A stretch of DNA of 64,000 nt from Rhipicephalus microplus (taxonomy: Eukaryota; Arthropoda; Arachnida; Ixodida; Ixodidae): positions 689,501 through 753,500 of the forward strand of contig NW_027464604.1 in assembly GCF_043290135.1 (NCBI RefSeq). The letters are read 5' to 3'. Positions 18,038-28,102 of this stretch are shown one piece after another; the stretch's first letter is position 1; every line of letters starts with the position of its first letter. Made by a program: the position numbers and the translations under genes. The notes beneath the pieces are model-generated. The model was not told where the DNA came from, searched no databases, and saw only the letters and a program-made list of their open reading frames with translations.

Positions 18038-20785
18038 GTATCATAAGGAAATTAAAGTATGCACTGGTGCCCCCACGTTGCTAAACATGGGTATTTTTAA
18101 GCTCCCAGGACAACTTAGTAAAGGCTGCTAACTGCTCCAAAATTGAAATTTCGCTGCTCCAGAAACCGCTCCCAATTTAGTTTCAGCCATCTCACCCCAG
18201 TTTGAGTAAAGCGTTAACCTTAGGTCTAAAAACTGAAGGTTTAATTCCTGCGGCAGTTTAGCCGTAAAGTGAAGTACGCTTCCATTCTCTAAAGAGACAC
18301 TAAAGAGCAAAACAATTTTTTGCATATATGTACTTCTAATTACACTATCCGACAAACACTTCCCTTGCGGCAACATGGTGCTCGGCAACGGACAAAACAT
18401 GCAAGAAGAAAACTTGGGTGGAGATTTCACTGAGATTGCCTTTACCAAACACAGTGACGCACGCAATAATGAAGGCGTCTACTGGGGGAGGGGGGGGGGT
18501 CACACATAGCTTCTGCTCATTAAAAATGAAGTACATTGTGTTCAGTGGGTGCTAGACCTAGCATGCGATGATTGGAAAATTTCATTGAGCCAATGTCATA
18601 AAAATACGAAAAAGACATTTTGAAATTTGCTACGTGATGCTCAAATTCAGGGGTGCAACAGCTGCGCTGATTGCGTCAAATTTATAAAATTGCTCATTTG
18701 TGTGCCGAGCTGTGCCAAAACCATAAAATTTGCCGAAATTGTGCCACGCTGCGCCAAAATGCCCGACGGGCCTCAAAATTTTCTCGTTTGCCCTAATGTG
18801 AGCGAGAAATGGAGACCATTTTAGCTACTTGTAGTTTGCATCATCAGTCTATGCGGGCAGACCCTAAGCATAAACCGCAGTGTAAGACAGCTGCTCATTA
18901 GTTCAAGACACTCGCAAAACTCTATCAACCAGATGAAGTTACAACGCCACGTGCCTGTCGGTCTGCTGACCGCAGCAGATATATTTAACGGTGGGACGAC
19001 GCAACGACAACACAAAAGATGTGTTGCCGTAGCCAGCAACACTTCGTTGGAAATATGAATTTTCTAGTCAGCAAGTGCTGCCATGGCATCTTAGGAACCA
19101 TTAGGAAATAAAGCTGTAAGTGTTCAAGCTCTCAGCATATCGAGCTTGTACACTACCAGCTTTACAGCCAGTTCATGCCGTGACGTCAGTTGCCATAGCA
19201 ACACCACATGCGATAGATATCCGGTGCCATTGCGAAGCCAACTGGCAGGTTGGTCTCGCAATGGTTTGATTAGATTGCTTTATCTGGTCAAACGCGCCTT
19301 GCAAGCAAGCCAAAAGTTGTGCCCTAAACCTAACTACTTCATGGAAAAAAAATTGAAGGGAGGGGAGGGGGTTGTGGTTCGAAAATTGGCCCCGAGCTTA
19401 AACAGAGAGGAGCTTTGCAGAGCTACTCTCTGTTTTCAAGTGCTATTTATGTGAGAGTAGCCTTCTGACAGTTGGTCTTGTTCTAACCCGTGCAGAAACA
19501 CTGCTTAAGCCACCTTCGCCATAGTACATGATGGCCTGAGAAAAAGCCTTATAATATTTAGAAGGGGCCTATAGTAGTCTCTAGACACTTTGCAGTTTGT
19601 TCAATGACTGATGTATATATATGCCACATATTTGTCAGTTAGAAAAGTTACTGGCAAAATTATTTGGGGTACAATATGACATCTCTGCAGCTGTAAAAAA
19701 TCCGTTTTTTTCCAGTTTTAGGAATCTCATGGTCACCATCTGGGGAAATCCACATTTGAATTCTCAAACAATTTGACAGGCCTGGTGATTTCTAATGTGG
19801 ACCTCATGATTGTTTGCGGAGTGGGGTGATTAAAGAAATCACTACTTTGTTGAAATAGGAGAGCTCATATTCACTGTGCATGATTTAGGGAATGTTAAAT
19901 GGCTTGCACATAAATATATATTTTTAAGGCTAAGCCTTCTTTCTCAAGCTGCTCGAAATTCGGTCTTTCGTGGTAAAAAAATGAATGTTTTTTCGCTTGT
20001 AACCTGCTCCAAATTTCAATTTTAGTGCTCCCAGAGTAAAATTTTGCTGCTTTGAAAATCGCTCCAAATTCTAGTTCAGCTGTCGCACCATGGCAAATGT
20101 TTAAGCACGAAATTTACCATTGAAATGTTGACCTTGATTTTTGTTCATTATAATGAAATGATGACAGTGAAACTTGTAGCATTAGAGATCTCAGACCACA
20201 GTTTGTTCATCTAAGTCAAGCAATTGTTTCTCTTTCTTGTCCCGACTATATCTACTTGCGGTGAGTCTGGAGGCGCACGCTCGCTTTCTTTGCGGACTGT
20301 GTACAGAAAGGAGGTTGTGCTTCTACCTATTGCCGCAATCTTGTTCCAAACTAACTCGCCGCTGTCCATCGGGAGAAAAGGCTGACGCACTCAAATAATG
20401 CTCAGGTTCATTTCTACTGTTGCACTTTCTGGTGGTATAAACGCAATGGAAACATGGTTGGAAGCATATATGACACCTTTTTCTGATACTTCAAGACAGG
20501 AGTGAATTGATAAATATTCCATTCTGCACGCACGTACCATTGTGCGTCGGGTTCAGAAGGCTTGGCCACAAAATCCTTCACAAACTGGCAGAGGAAATGA
20601 CAGACAACATAATCTTTTCTTTTTTTCTTAGAAAAATTATTTTGGAAACGTTTACTTCGAATTCATATGCGGCAGCCTGTGCCCATGAGAATGATAAATT
20701 GGCACACTCTTGTTCAAGGTATCACATTTCGTGCTTATTGAAATAAGTACTTCATTAAGGTGAAAGTACTTCATTAAGTACTTCA
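18038..20785. repeat. Duplicon copy A, segment A3
   Basis: Matches 41097-43750 in copy B. Its first 980 bases repeat 10964-11945. It contains a G-rich tract at 18484-18499 and a private 86-bp insertion at 19388-19473. After 19500 it is AT-rich with no ORF above 80 codons that I would call. The end (20745-20790) has three copies of ACTTCATTAAG and leads into the CR1/L2-type LINE. Confidence 0.87.
19388..19473. repeat. 86-bp private insertion copied from another part of the duplicon
   Basis: Absent from 42440-42450 in copy B. Bases 19413-19473 match 35230-35290 with one mismatch (CTTTGCAGAGCT through CTTCTGACAGTT). The preceding bases AAACAGAGAGGAGCTTTGC are a near-perfect inverted copy of the same source, so the insertion is partly palindromic. 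The arrangement suggests copying with a strand switch; the mechanism is inference. Confidence 0.75.
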
Positions 20786-20790
20786 TTAAG

Positions 20791-21474
20791 GCGCAATTGG
20801 CCGCTCTTCAGTCGGTCGGGATTCAGCCGGACGGGACTCAATTTGATGCACGCGCGGATCCAACAGTTCTACTGGCGCAGTTGGCCGCTCTTCAGTCGGT
20901 CGGGATTCAGCCGGACGGGACTCAATTCGATGCACGCGCGGATCCTACATTACGCTCTGCACCGCATCGTCAGTGCTTCTGGCCTCACGTTATCAACCCG
21001 CCATACCACGTGACTCCTTCAGAAGCCTTTATAAGAGCCATGCCGCATCGCTTCAACTTCAGTGGGTGTGGCGGACCAGGCCTCGCCATGCTGCCTAATA
21101 GGCCGTTCCTCTGCGTTATGCAGGTCCTGCTGGCGCAATTGGCCGCTCTTCAGTCGGTCGGGATTCAGCCGGACGGGACTCAATTTGATGCACGCGCGGA
21201 TCCAACAGTTCTACTGGCGCAGTTGGCCGCTCTTCAGTCGGTCGGGATTCAGCCGGACGGGACTCAATTCGATGCACGCGCGGATCCTACATTACGCTCT
21301 GCACCGCATCGTCAGTGCTTCTGGCCTCACGTTATCAACCCGCCATACCACGTGACTCCTTCAGAAGCCTTTATAAGAGCCATGCCGCATCGCTTCAACT
21401 TCAGTGGGTGTGGCGGACCAGGCCTCGCCATGCTGCCTAATAGGCCGTTCCTCTGCGTTATGCAGGTTAGTGTT
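20791..21474 (+). repeat. Two 342-bp 5' monomers of the CR1/L2-type LINE
   Basis: The block starting GCGCAATTGGCCGCTCTTCA at 20791 restarts at 21133, a period of 342 bp and nearly identical. Within each monomer an 84-bp sub-unit repeats once (20791/20875 and 21133/21217). The period is 114 codons and the ORF1 frame stays open through both monomers. TTTATAAGAGCC (near 21030 and 21370) may be a TATA-like element. Tandem 5' monomers in other LINEs act as promoters; that role is inferred. Confidence 0.85.
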
Positions 21475-22275
21475 TATTATAGCTCTATCAAAAGTGACTA
21501 TCGTGGCCTCCTGGTCCTGCCATCCCCACGCCAGTGTCTTGAAATTTTATGCAATGTTTTTTGTGCATGCAAACTTTTGTTATGTGGGGATGTTGAGTTG
21601 AACCCTGGGCCGAGCACTGAAGCCTTATTGACTAAACTGCTGGAAGGCCAAAATAAGTTGGTCACAGAGATGGCTACTTTGAGGGATCAGCAGTCCAACA
21701 TGGAAAAAATGATTTCAGACCTTAACAAGCGTTTTCTCGAATTTGGAATGCATATCGATCGAATAGACGGCCTAGAACAGGCGGTCAAATCGCTACAAGC
21801 GAAAGTAGCTGACATTGATGATAGGAGCAGGCGTTCAAACCTGGTTTTGTTTGGCATTCAGGAGGGCAGCACTGAAACTGAGACAACTCTTCGCGCTGAG
21901 GTGATTGAAAACCTTTTTTGGGACAAGCTAAACGTAAGATGCAGCTCTGTTGTAAGAATCCACCGCATTGGAAAGCCGGGTAAAATGAGGCCAGTAATTG
22001 TATCCTTTCAAAATTATAACGAAAAGCAGGATGTTCTTAAAAATGCACGAAAGTTAAAGGGAACAAAAATTTACATTCAGAATGACTATTCGGTGGATAC
22101 TCTAAGGAAACGCAAGCTTTTATGGCAAAGTGCAAAAGAGGAAAAAAAACAGGGCAAGAAAGTGATTCTTCTGCATGATAAACTGCGAATAGATAACGAA
22201 CTTTACGTATGGGATGATGTCACACATTCGAGGGTTGAACTGGTTACTCGGCGAAAAGTTTCCTCCAGGGATTGA
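21460..22275 (+). CDS. CR1/L2-type LINE ORF1 with 2A-like leader
   Basis: The chosen ATG at 21460 is the first Met after the monomers and gives 271 residues; the frame is open upstream to 20797. A leader of about 50 residues ends in LLLCGDVELNPGP, matching the 2A ribosome-skipping consensus D-x-E-x-N-P-G-P. After it come a coiled coil (LLTKLLEGQNKLVTEMATL to about LQAKVADIDDRS), then RRSNLVLFGI and VRIHRIGK, features of an RRM-like ORF1 domain, and a basic C-terminal part. It should bind LINE RNA as a trimer or multimer, as in L1/L2 ORF1 proteins. Its TGA stop is followed in the same frame by the ORF2 endonuclease. Confidence 0.82.
   Translation: MQVSVYYSSIKSDYRGLLVLPSPRQCLEILCNVFCACKLLLCGDVELNPGPSTEALLTKLLEGQNKLVTEMATLRDQQSNMEKMISDLNKRFLEFGMHIDRIDGLEQAVKSLQAKVADIDDRSRRSNLVLFGIQEGSTETETTLRAEVIENLFWDKLNVRCSSVVRIHRIGKPGKMRPVIVSFQNYNEKQDVLKNARKLKGTKIYIQNDYSVDTLRKRKLLWQSAKEEKKQGKKVILLHDKLRIDNELYVWDDVTHSRVELVTRRKVSSRD
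21583..21612 (+). other. 2A-like ribosome-skipping motif
   Basis: Codons for C-G-D-V-E-L-N-P-G-P in the ORF1 frame (D at 21589, final P at 21610). Where such motifs work, the peptide bond between the last G and P is not formed, releasing a leader peptide. Here that would be about 50 residues with a hydrophobic end (CNVFCACKLLLCG), which could resemble a signal sequence. Function in this element is inferred from the exact consensus match. Confidence 0.8.
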
Positions 22276-25018
22276 CAGATACCTTCTCGCCTTGAGGAAC
22301 TGCGCCTCTTAAATATCAATGCGCGTAGCATTGTGAACAAAAGTGATATTCTTGAAGCTTTGATCTTGGGATACAGCCCTCATGTTGTTGTGATCACTGA
22401 AACTTGGCTCCGAAGTGAAGTTCACGACAACAGTATATTTCCGCCTTCGTACCAAGTATTTCGTCGAGATAGAAGTTCAAAAGGAGGTGGCGTTGCCGTC
22501 CTGATTAAACAAAACATTTCAGCAGCACTTTCAAAACAAATCAATAACCATGAAACTATTACCTTGAAATTGTCATGCTGGGGCTTTTCCTTAGTACTAG
22601 TAGCCATTTATCGCCGTCCCGATGCTCCACCGGAGTTTTTGCAGGATTTATGTGATCACGTCTTGGGTTTTAGACAACAAAAAAATAATTATTGCTGGTG
22701 ACTTCAACCTTCCTGGTGTAAATTGGGAGAACCCGTTTGCTTCTAATGAACCCAGTGCTCATGTTCACAGTGTACTGGACTTATTGATGTGCTGTAATTT
22801 GGAACAGGTGGTTAGACAACCTACTCGTGTTCAGGGTAGTTCCTCTTCTATATTAGATCTTGTTTTTTTGAGCCGATGCATGACCGACTTTTCTGTGACA
22901 ATTGAACCTGGTCTTTCAGACCACTATATGGTGAAGTGCGTATGCCACTTCTTGACAAAGAAAAGTGCTCCTTCTAAAACTGTCGCAGTCAAAGATTACC
23001 TTCATGCAGCGGATGAAAGCGTCTTAGACTTTCTTGACATAAACTTGAGCAATTTTGGTGGGTCTGATGTTTCTGAGCTATGGGAGACATTTAAAAGGTT
23101 ATGTCTATACTGCATAGATCATTTTGTGCCAAATAAAATGAAAAGGATCGCGAAAAAAAATCCGTGGATCACCCGTGACATCTTGCATCAAAAAAGGAAA
23201 CTAAAACGATTACGACGTCACCGCGCATCTCAGACAACTATTCACACAAACCAGACACTTTTAAACCAGTCTATCCGATGTGCTAAGCAATTTTATTTTC
23301 AACACACTCTTCCAGACTTCATACGGACGGCTCCTGATAAATTCTGGTCGCAATTATCTCGCAAGAAAGAAGGTACTCTTCAAATAATTCACAATGATAC
23401 AATCGTTGTAGATGAAACAAGCATAGCGACACATTTCAATGAGTACTTTCAAAGCGTTTTCCAAAAAGATTGCGACAGCGCACGGGCTTCTGCTACCTCT
23501 CCTTATCTCGACGCAGACATCGTGTCCTTATCTGGAGTTGTATCTATGCTTCTGAATTTAAAGACTAAAGCTTCGCCTGGTCCCGATAACATTCACAACG
23601 CGTTTCTGCGTCGATACGCTGAGATGGTTGCTAAATTCCTTGTGATCATTTTCCGCGCCTCCCTGTCTTCTTCTTCTGTTCCGATAGATTGGAAAATAGC
23701 GCGAATTGTACCAATACTCAAATCAGGAGATAAATTATTGATTACAAATTATCGCCCTATATCTATTACCTGTTCTTGTTGTAAGCTTCTCGAGCACGTC
23801 ATAGCTAACTACATCACTAATTTTCTTAATGAGAACAATATATTAACCCCATTTCAACATGGGTTCAGAAAAGGTTTGTCCACTGTTACTCAACTGGTCA
23901 CAGTCATACATACTTTCGCATCTATTCTTGATAAATCCGGGCAAATTGATGTTATTTTCTTAGACTTTAGGAAGGCTTTTGATCTAGTTCCCCACAATAA
24001 ATTGATTTTCAAACTTAAAAATATTGGCCTTCCAGAGTTTATTGTAAATTGGGTATCCGCGTACTTGTCAAATCGAACACAATTTGTTGATATAAATGGT
24101 CACTGCTCATCTAAACTTCAGGTTACATCAGGAGTTCCTCAGGGAAGTGTTTTAGGGCCCCTACTTTTTTTAATCTATATAAATGATATTGTTGAAGTTG
24201 TCCCTGAATATGTCGGAATAAGGCTATTTGCCGATGATTGCGTGCTGTACAAGGAAATTGTTACCATGAATGATCAACAGCTTTTAAATACCTGCCTTGA
24301 TAACGTTTACCAGTGGTGTAAGCAATGGGATATGAAGCTAAACTCAGACAAAACAGTGTACATGAACATCACTAGAAAGAAAAACTTCTTTTCTTTTCCA
24401 TATGCGCTACAAACTCACGTACTCAGGGAGGTCAGTGTGTATAAGTACCTTGGCGTAACGATAACCAAAAATCTAAGTTGGAATATGCATGTATCGAACA
24501 TTTGCGCATCCGCTTTCCGTAAGCTATGCTTTCTCAAGTACAAACTTCGTTTTGCCCCGTCATCAGTGAAGCTGTTAGCCTATAATACCATCATTAGACC
24601 TTCTCTCGAGTATGCGTGCGTCATTTGGGACCCATACACTAGGAAAAACATCCATGCCATAGAAATGATTCAACGTAAATGCATCAGGTTTATATTTTCT
24701 AAGTACCGCATGACAGACTCCCCTACAGCTATCATGAAAGAAAATAATATACAAGAACTTCAACTTCGTCGCAAAATTCTGAGATTAAAATTTCTTTTTC
24801 AGTTAAAACACAAACATTTCGCACTAGATGCCTCTACGTTTATACAACCACTGACGTCACGAGAAACTAGAAATCGCCATGCTGCGTCAATAACACCATT
24901 CCAGACACGTACCAATACATTTAAGTTCTCTTTTTTTCCCAGGACCATTGTAGACTGGAACGCCCTGCCGTTTGAGTCGTTACAGAACATTGAACACTTT
25001 GATTTTATCACTTCATAA
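22276..25018 (+). pseudogene. CR1/L2-type LINE ORF2: endonuclease and reverse transcriptase, one frameshift
   Basis: The endonuclease begins in the ORF1 frame directly after its TGA (NINARSIVNK, ITETWL, GGGVAVLI) and has no in-frame ATG before the break. A one-base slip between about 22660 and 22690, by an A7 run, moves it to the frame starting 22622, which continues GDFNLPGVNW and SDHYMV. RT motifs are NYRPISITCSCCKLLEH, FLDFRKAFDLVPH, SGVPQGSVLGPLLFLIY and FADDCVLY (catalytic, intact). The C-terminus has ICASAFRKLCFLKYKL and FFPRTIVDWNALP. No RNase H is present. Apart from the frameshift the two pieces are uninterrupted. Confidence 0.87.
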
Positions 25019-25296
25019 CGTTAAGCCCCAAAATGCTCCTATCGCTGCGCCATATGTTATTGCGAATATGTATTGGTGTGTATAGTTTTGTGTAAATATA
25101 CTTAATTTGGTCACGAATTGTTACTAATTTATGTGGTGAAAATTGCTGTTGAATATTAATTGTCATGCGTACATTTATTAATTTTGTGTGCCTTGACTGC
25201 TGATTGCTTGTGATTTTTTTCTTTTTTTTTCCCACTCCTGCATGGGCTCTGAAGAGAGCCTGCAGTATTCTGTAAATAAATAAAATAAATAAAAAG
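25019..25296 (+). other. 3' UTR and tail of the CR1/L2-type LINE
   Basis: An AT-rich 3' UTR with a stem-loop GGGCTCTGAAGAGAGCC at 25244-25260, then CTGCAGTATTCTGTAAATAAA and a short TAAA-type tail. Terminal stem plus simple repeat is the usual 3' recognition end in this group. There is no long poly(A). Confidence 0.65.
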
Positions 25297-26015
25297 TAAA
25301 AGCATAAAAGGGATGGTTACTATTTCTCACAAGTAGGTGTGAAAAGGACTCGCAATAGCAGGAGTAATAGCAGTAGTAATAAGAATGTCAATGAAAATAA
25401 TAATTGTTCAAATTGAAAACACAACATTTGGAGACGTGAGAGAGAACACAACTTTATTGTTTAGAGAGAGAACACAACTTTCGTGAAAGATCATGTTGTG
25501 ATGCAGTTTTGGAAAGTCGTTTTAGTAAAGAAAAAAAAAACCAAGCCCGCACAATCCCACATGCAATCTTCAGTGCCGATGAAAAAATGTGAAACATTTT
25601 CATATGCAATAAGGCTCGCCAGAGACGCACAGGAACAATATAATTTTAGAGAATCAGAAAATGTCCTCATTAGTACTAATATATTTTCATTGCACCTGAA
25701 GAAAAAAAGCACCGTTGGCAAAAATTTGTTGTGATGCTTTTAGCTGAAATAGCGACATTGTTTCTATCCAGAAATGCTTTTGTGTGGGCTTGTAAACAAA
25801 GCGAGACGGCATGTCATTTCAATATGTTAACATTTTTATGCAATTAACTAGAAAAATCTGGGGAAACTTTTCAGAAGTAATTGGCGCTGACGCTTTTCCG
25901 TGACTCTTGTTCACACTTTCCGAACAGGCCAGCAGCAGTGAATCTTTAATGTATTGCCCAATAATCAACTGTTATTGTCAAGGATCATTATTCGAGGAAG
26001 TTAGTTCACTGATAT
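25297..26015. repeat. Duplicon copy A, segment A4
   Basis: Matches 43750-44424. A private insertion of about 50 bp at 25435-25485 contains GAGAGAACACAACTTT twice; copy B reads straight through (GGAGACATGAAAGATC). There is no gene. It ends at GATAT, the left target duplication of gypsy element 2. Confidence 0.85.
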
Positions 26016-26472
26016 TGTCACGTAAGAGTGAGGGTAGCCCGAAGACAGGAGACCGGGAGGTTAGTAGAAATAGAAGGAGATCCGTTTATTTGGCGGACTT
26101 GCGCTCACTAAAGTAAAACAGACACACCGGCCTAGCGGGAGGCGAAGAGCGCGTTCGACGGCCGTCGGGTAACCGAAAATGTCCCACTGGAACGCAAAAC
26201 GCGTTCGACGGCCGTCGGGTAACAGAAATGTCCCACTAGAACGCAAGGCGCGTTCGACGGCCGTCGGGTAACAGAAATGTCCCACTGGAACGCAAGGCGC
26301 GTTCACCATCCGAGATACAGTCGTCGCGTCTGGTGCTATCTCGTTATCAACGAATGGTCGACGTGCGGGCCATGATCTTCGCAGATGAGTCGCGGTGCAT
26401 CCTGGACCACGATAAGGCCGCGTGCCGGCGGTATCGGCATGCACAACACTATCCGCAATACGCCTCGCGGCA
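26016..26472 (-). repeat. 3' LTR of gypsy element 2
   Basis: 457 bp, starting TGTCACGTAAGAGTGAGGG and ending CGCCTCGCGGCA. It includes a three-copy tandem array of about 49 bp (starts near 26151, 26201 and 26250) of the word GCGTTCGACGGCCGTCGGGT. It is followed by TTGCACCCCTCCTC, the complement of a polypurine tract. Confidence 0.93.
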
Positions 26473-26620
26473 TTGCACCCCTCCTCAACGTAAGCATCGA
26501 CCCGATGCTTTGTTTAAAATAAAATTAAAACAAAAGGACAGCCTGTGAGAAAGTAAATGGCAAATAAGCACGAATCACGCACACATAAAGAAAACAAGAG
26601 ATGCAAACAGGGAGCCTCCT

Positions 26621-28099
26621 TTAGAGCGCATGATAGGGCTTCAAACGGGCGACGTGTACCACTTCTTGTCGTGCGCGGCGTCGTTGGGATGAGCAAGCCC
26701 CATCAGGGACCACTTCATAGTCCACTTCACCCACTTGACGGATGACTTTGTATGGGCCGAAATAACGGCGCATGAGTTTTTCGCTTAATCCTCGGCGGCG
26801 AACGGGCGTCCAAACCCAGACTTTGTCACCTGGCCTGTATGTTAAATCGCGTCTCCGCAGGTTGTAGCGTCTTGCGTCGTTTCGCTGTTGGTCTTTTATG
26901 CGCAGACGAGCAAGCGGCCAGGCTTCTTCTGCGTGCTGAAGGTAGGCGGCCACGTCTAGGTTGTTTTCATCGGTGACATTAGGCAGCATGGCGTCCAGGG
27001 TAGTAACGGCATCCCTCCCATGGACGAGATTAAATGGTGTCATTTTAGTGGTCTCCTGCACCGCGGTGTTGTAGGCGAAGACCACGTAAGGCAGAATTAA
27101 GTCCCAGGTCTTGCGTTCTGTGTCCACGTACATAGCGAGCATATCGGCAATGGTCTTGTTCAAGCGTTCCGTGAGACCATTTGTCTGCGGATGGTACGCA
27201 GTTGTTCTTCGGTGATCTGTATGACTGTAATGTAAGATTGCCTGAGTAAGATCAGCCGTAAACGCTGTTCCCCTGTCTGTTATTAGTACCTCAGGTGCGC
27301 CATGACGGAGGAGAATTGATTCGACAAAAAATTTGGCAACTTCTACGGCTGTGCCGTTCGGGAGGGCCTTAGCTTCTGCGTATCGGGTAAGGTAATCAGT
27401 GGCCACTATGATCCACTTGTTGCCGGATGTTGACGTGGGGAAAGGTCCAAGCAGGTTCATACCAATCTGTTGGAATGGTCTCGACGGGGGTTCAGTTGGC
27501 TTGAGAAATCCAGCTGGCTTTGTTGGAGGTCTCTTCCGGCGCTGACATTCGCGGCAACTCTTGACGTACCGCGCAACATCTGAGGAGAGGTGGGGCCAGT
27601 AGTATCGTTCTTGAATTCTGTGGAGTGTGCGTGTAAAACCGAGGTGACCTGCAGTGGGTTCGTCATGCAACGCTTGTAAAATTTCTTCTCTGAGGCTGCT
27701 TGGGACGACAAGAAGGTAAGCTGCCTTATTCGGTGCGAAGTTCTTTTTAACTACCACCCCGTTTTGCACACAGAAGAAGGATATCCCACGCTTGAACAGT
27801 GCAGGCGGTATGGAGGCCTTTCCTTCGATGTTGTTGATAAACTGTTGTAGGATCGGATCTGAGCGCTGCTGTAATGCAAAGGTGCTGCTGCTGATAGGCC
27901 CAAGAAAGTCATCGTCGTCTTCATGGCTTGGTGGTGCGCCGACAGGGGCTCTTGAGAGGCAGTCTGCGTCGGAGTGCTTACGACCAGATGTGTAGACTAC
28001 CTTAACGTCAAACTCCTGAAGCCGTAGGCTCCATCGAGCGAGGCGGCCAGAAGGGTCTTTCAAACTGGCCAACCAGCACAACGCATGATGGTCCGTTAC
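26621..28099 (-). pseudogene. Gypsy element 2 end of RNase H, linker and integrase
   Basis: About 490 residues open, in frame with the RT fragment but separated from it by a TAG at 28100-28102. It contains the end of RNase H ([20 protein letters not shown]), [12 protein letters not shown], the integrase HHCC zinc domain (HDEPTAGHLGF...CRECQRRK) and the core with LITDRGTAFTADL and HPQTNGLTERLNKT. The first catalytic position reads GMNLLGPFP: Asn where gypsy element 1 has Asp (GIDLL). That change should abolish strand transfer. The GPY/F-type end RRYFGPYKVIRQVG is present. It terminates at 26621. Confidence 0.88.
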
Positions 28100-28102
28100 G
28101 AC

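Larger units (their letters stand above)
20786..25296 (+). mobile_element. CR1/L2-type LINE with 5' monomers and a 2A-like motif
   Basis: About 4.5 kb. Two 342-bp 5' monomers, ORF1 (coiled coil and RRM-like), ORF2 (endonuclease and RT, no RNase H), a short 3' UTR with hairpin GGGCTCTGAAGAGAGCC, and an A/T simple tail of TAAA units. Copy B has an empty site at 43750 (GAAAGTAAAAGCATA), which proves insertion. AAAGTA at both ends may be a short target duplication. The 5' junction also has extra copies of ACTTCATTAAG. ORF2 has one frameshift near 22670, so this copy is probably inactive despite being near full length. Confidence 0.85.
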
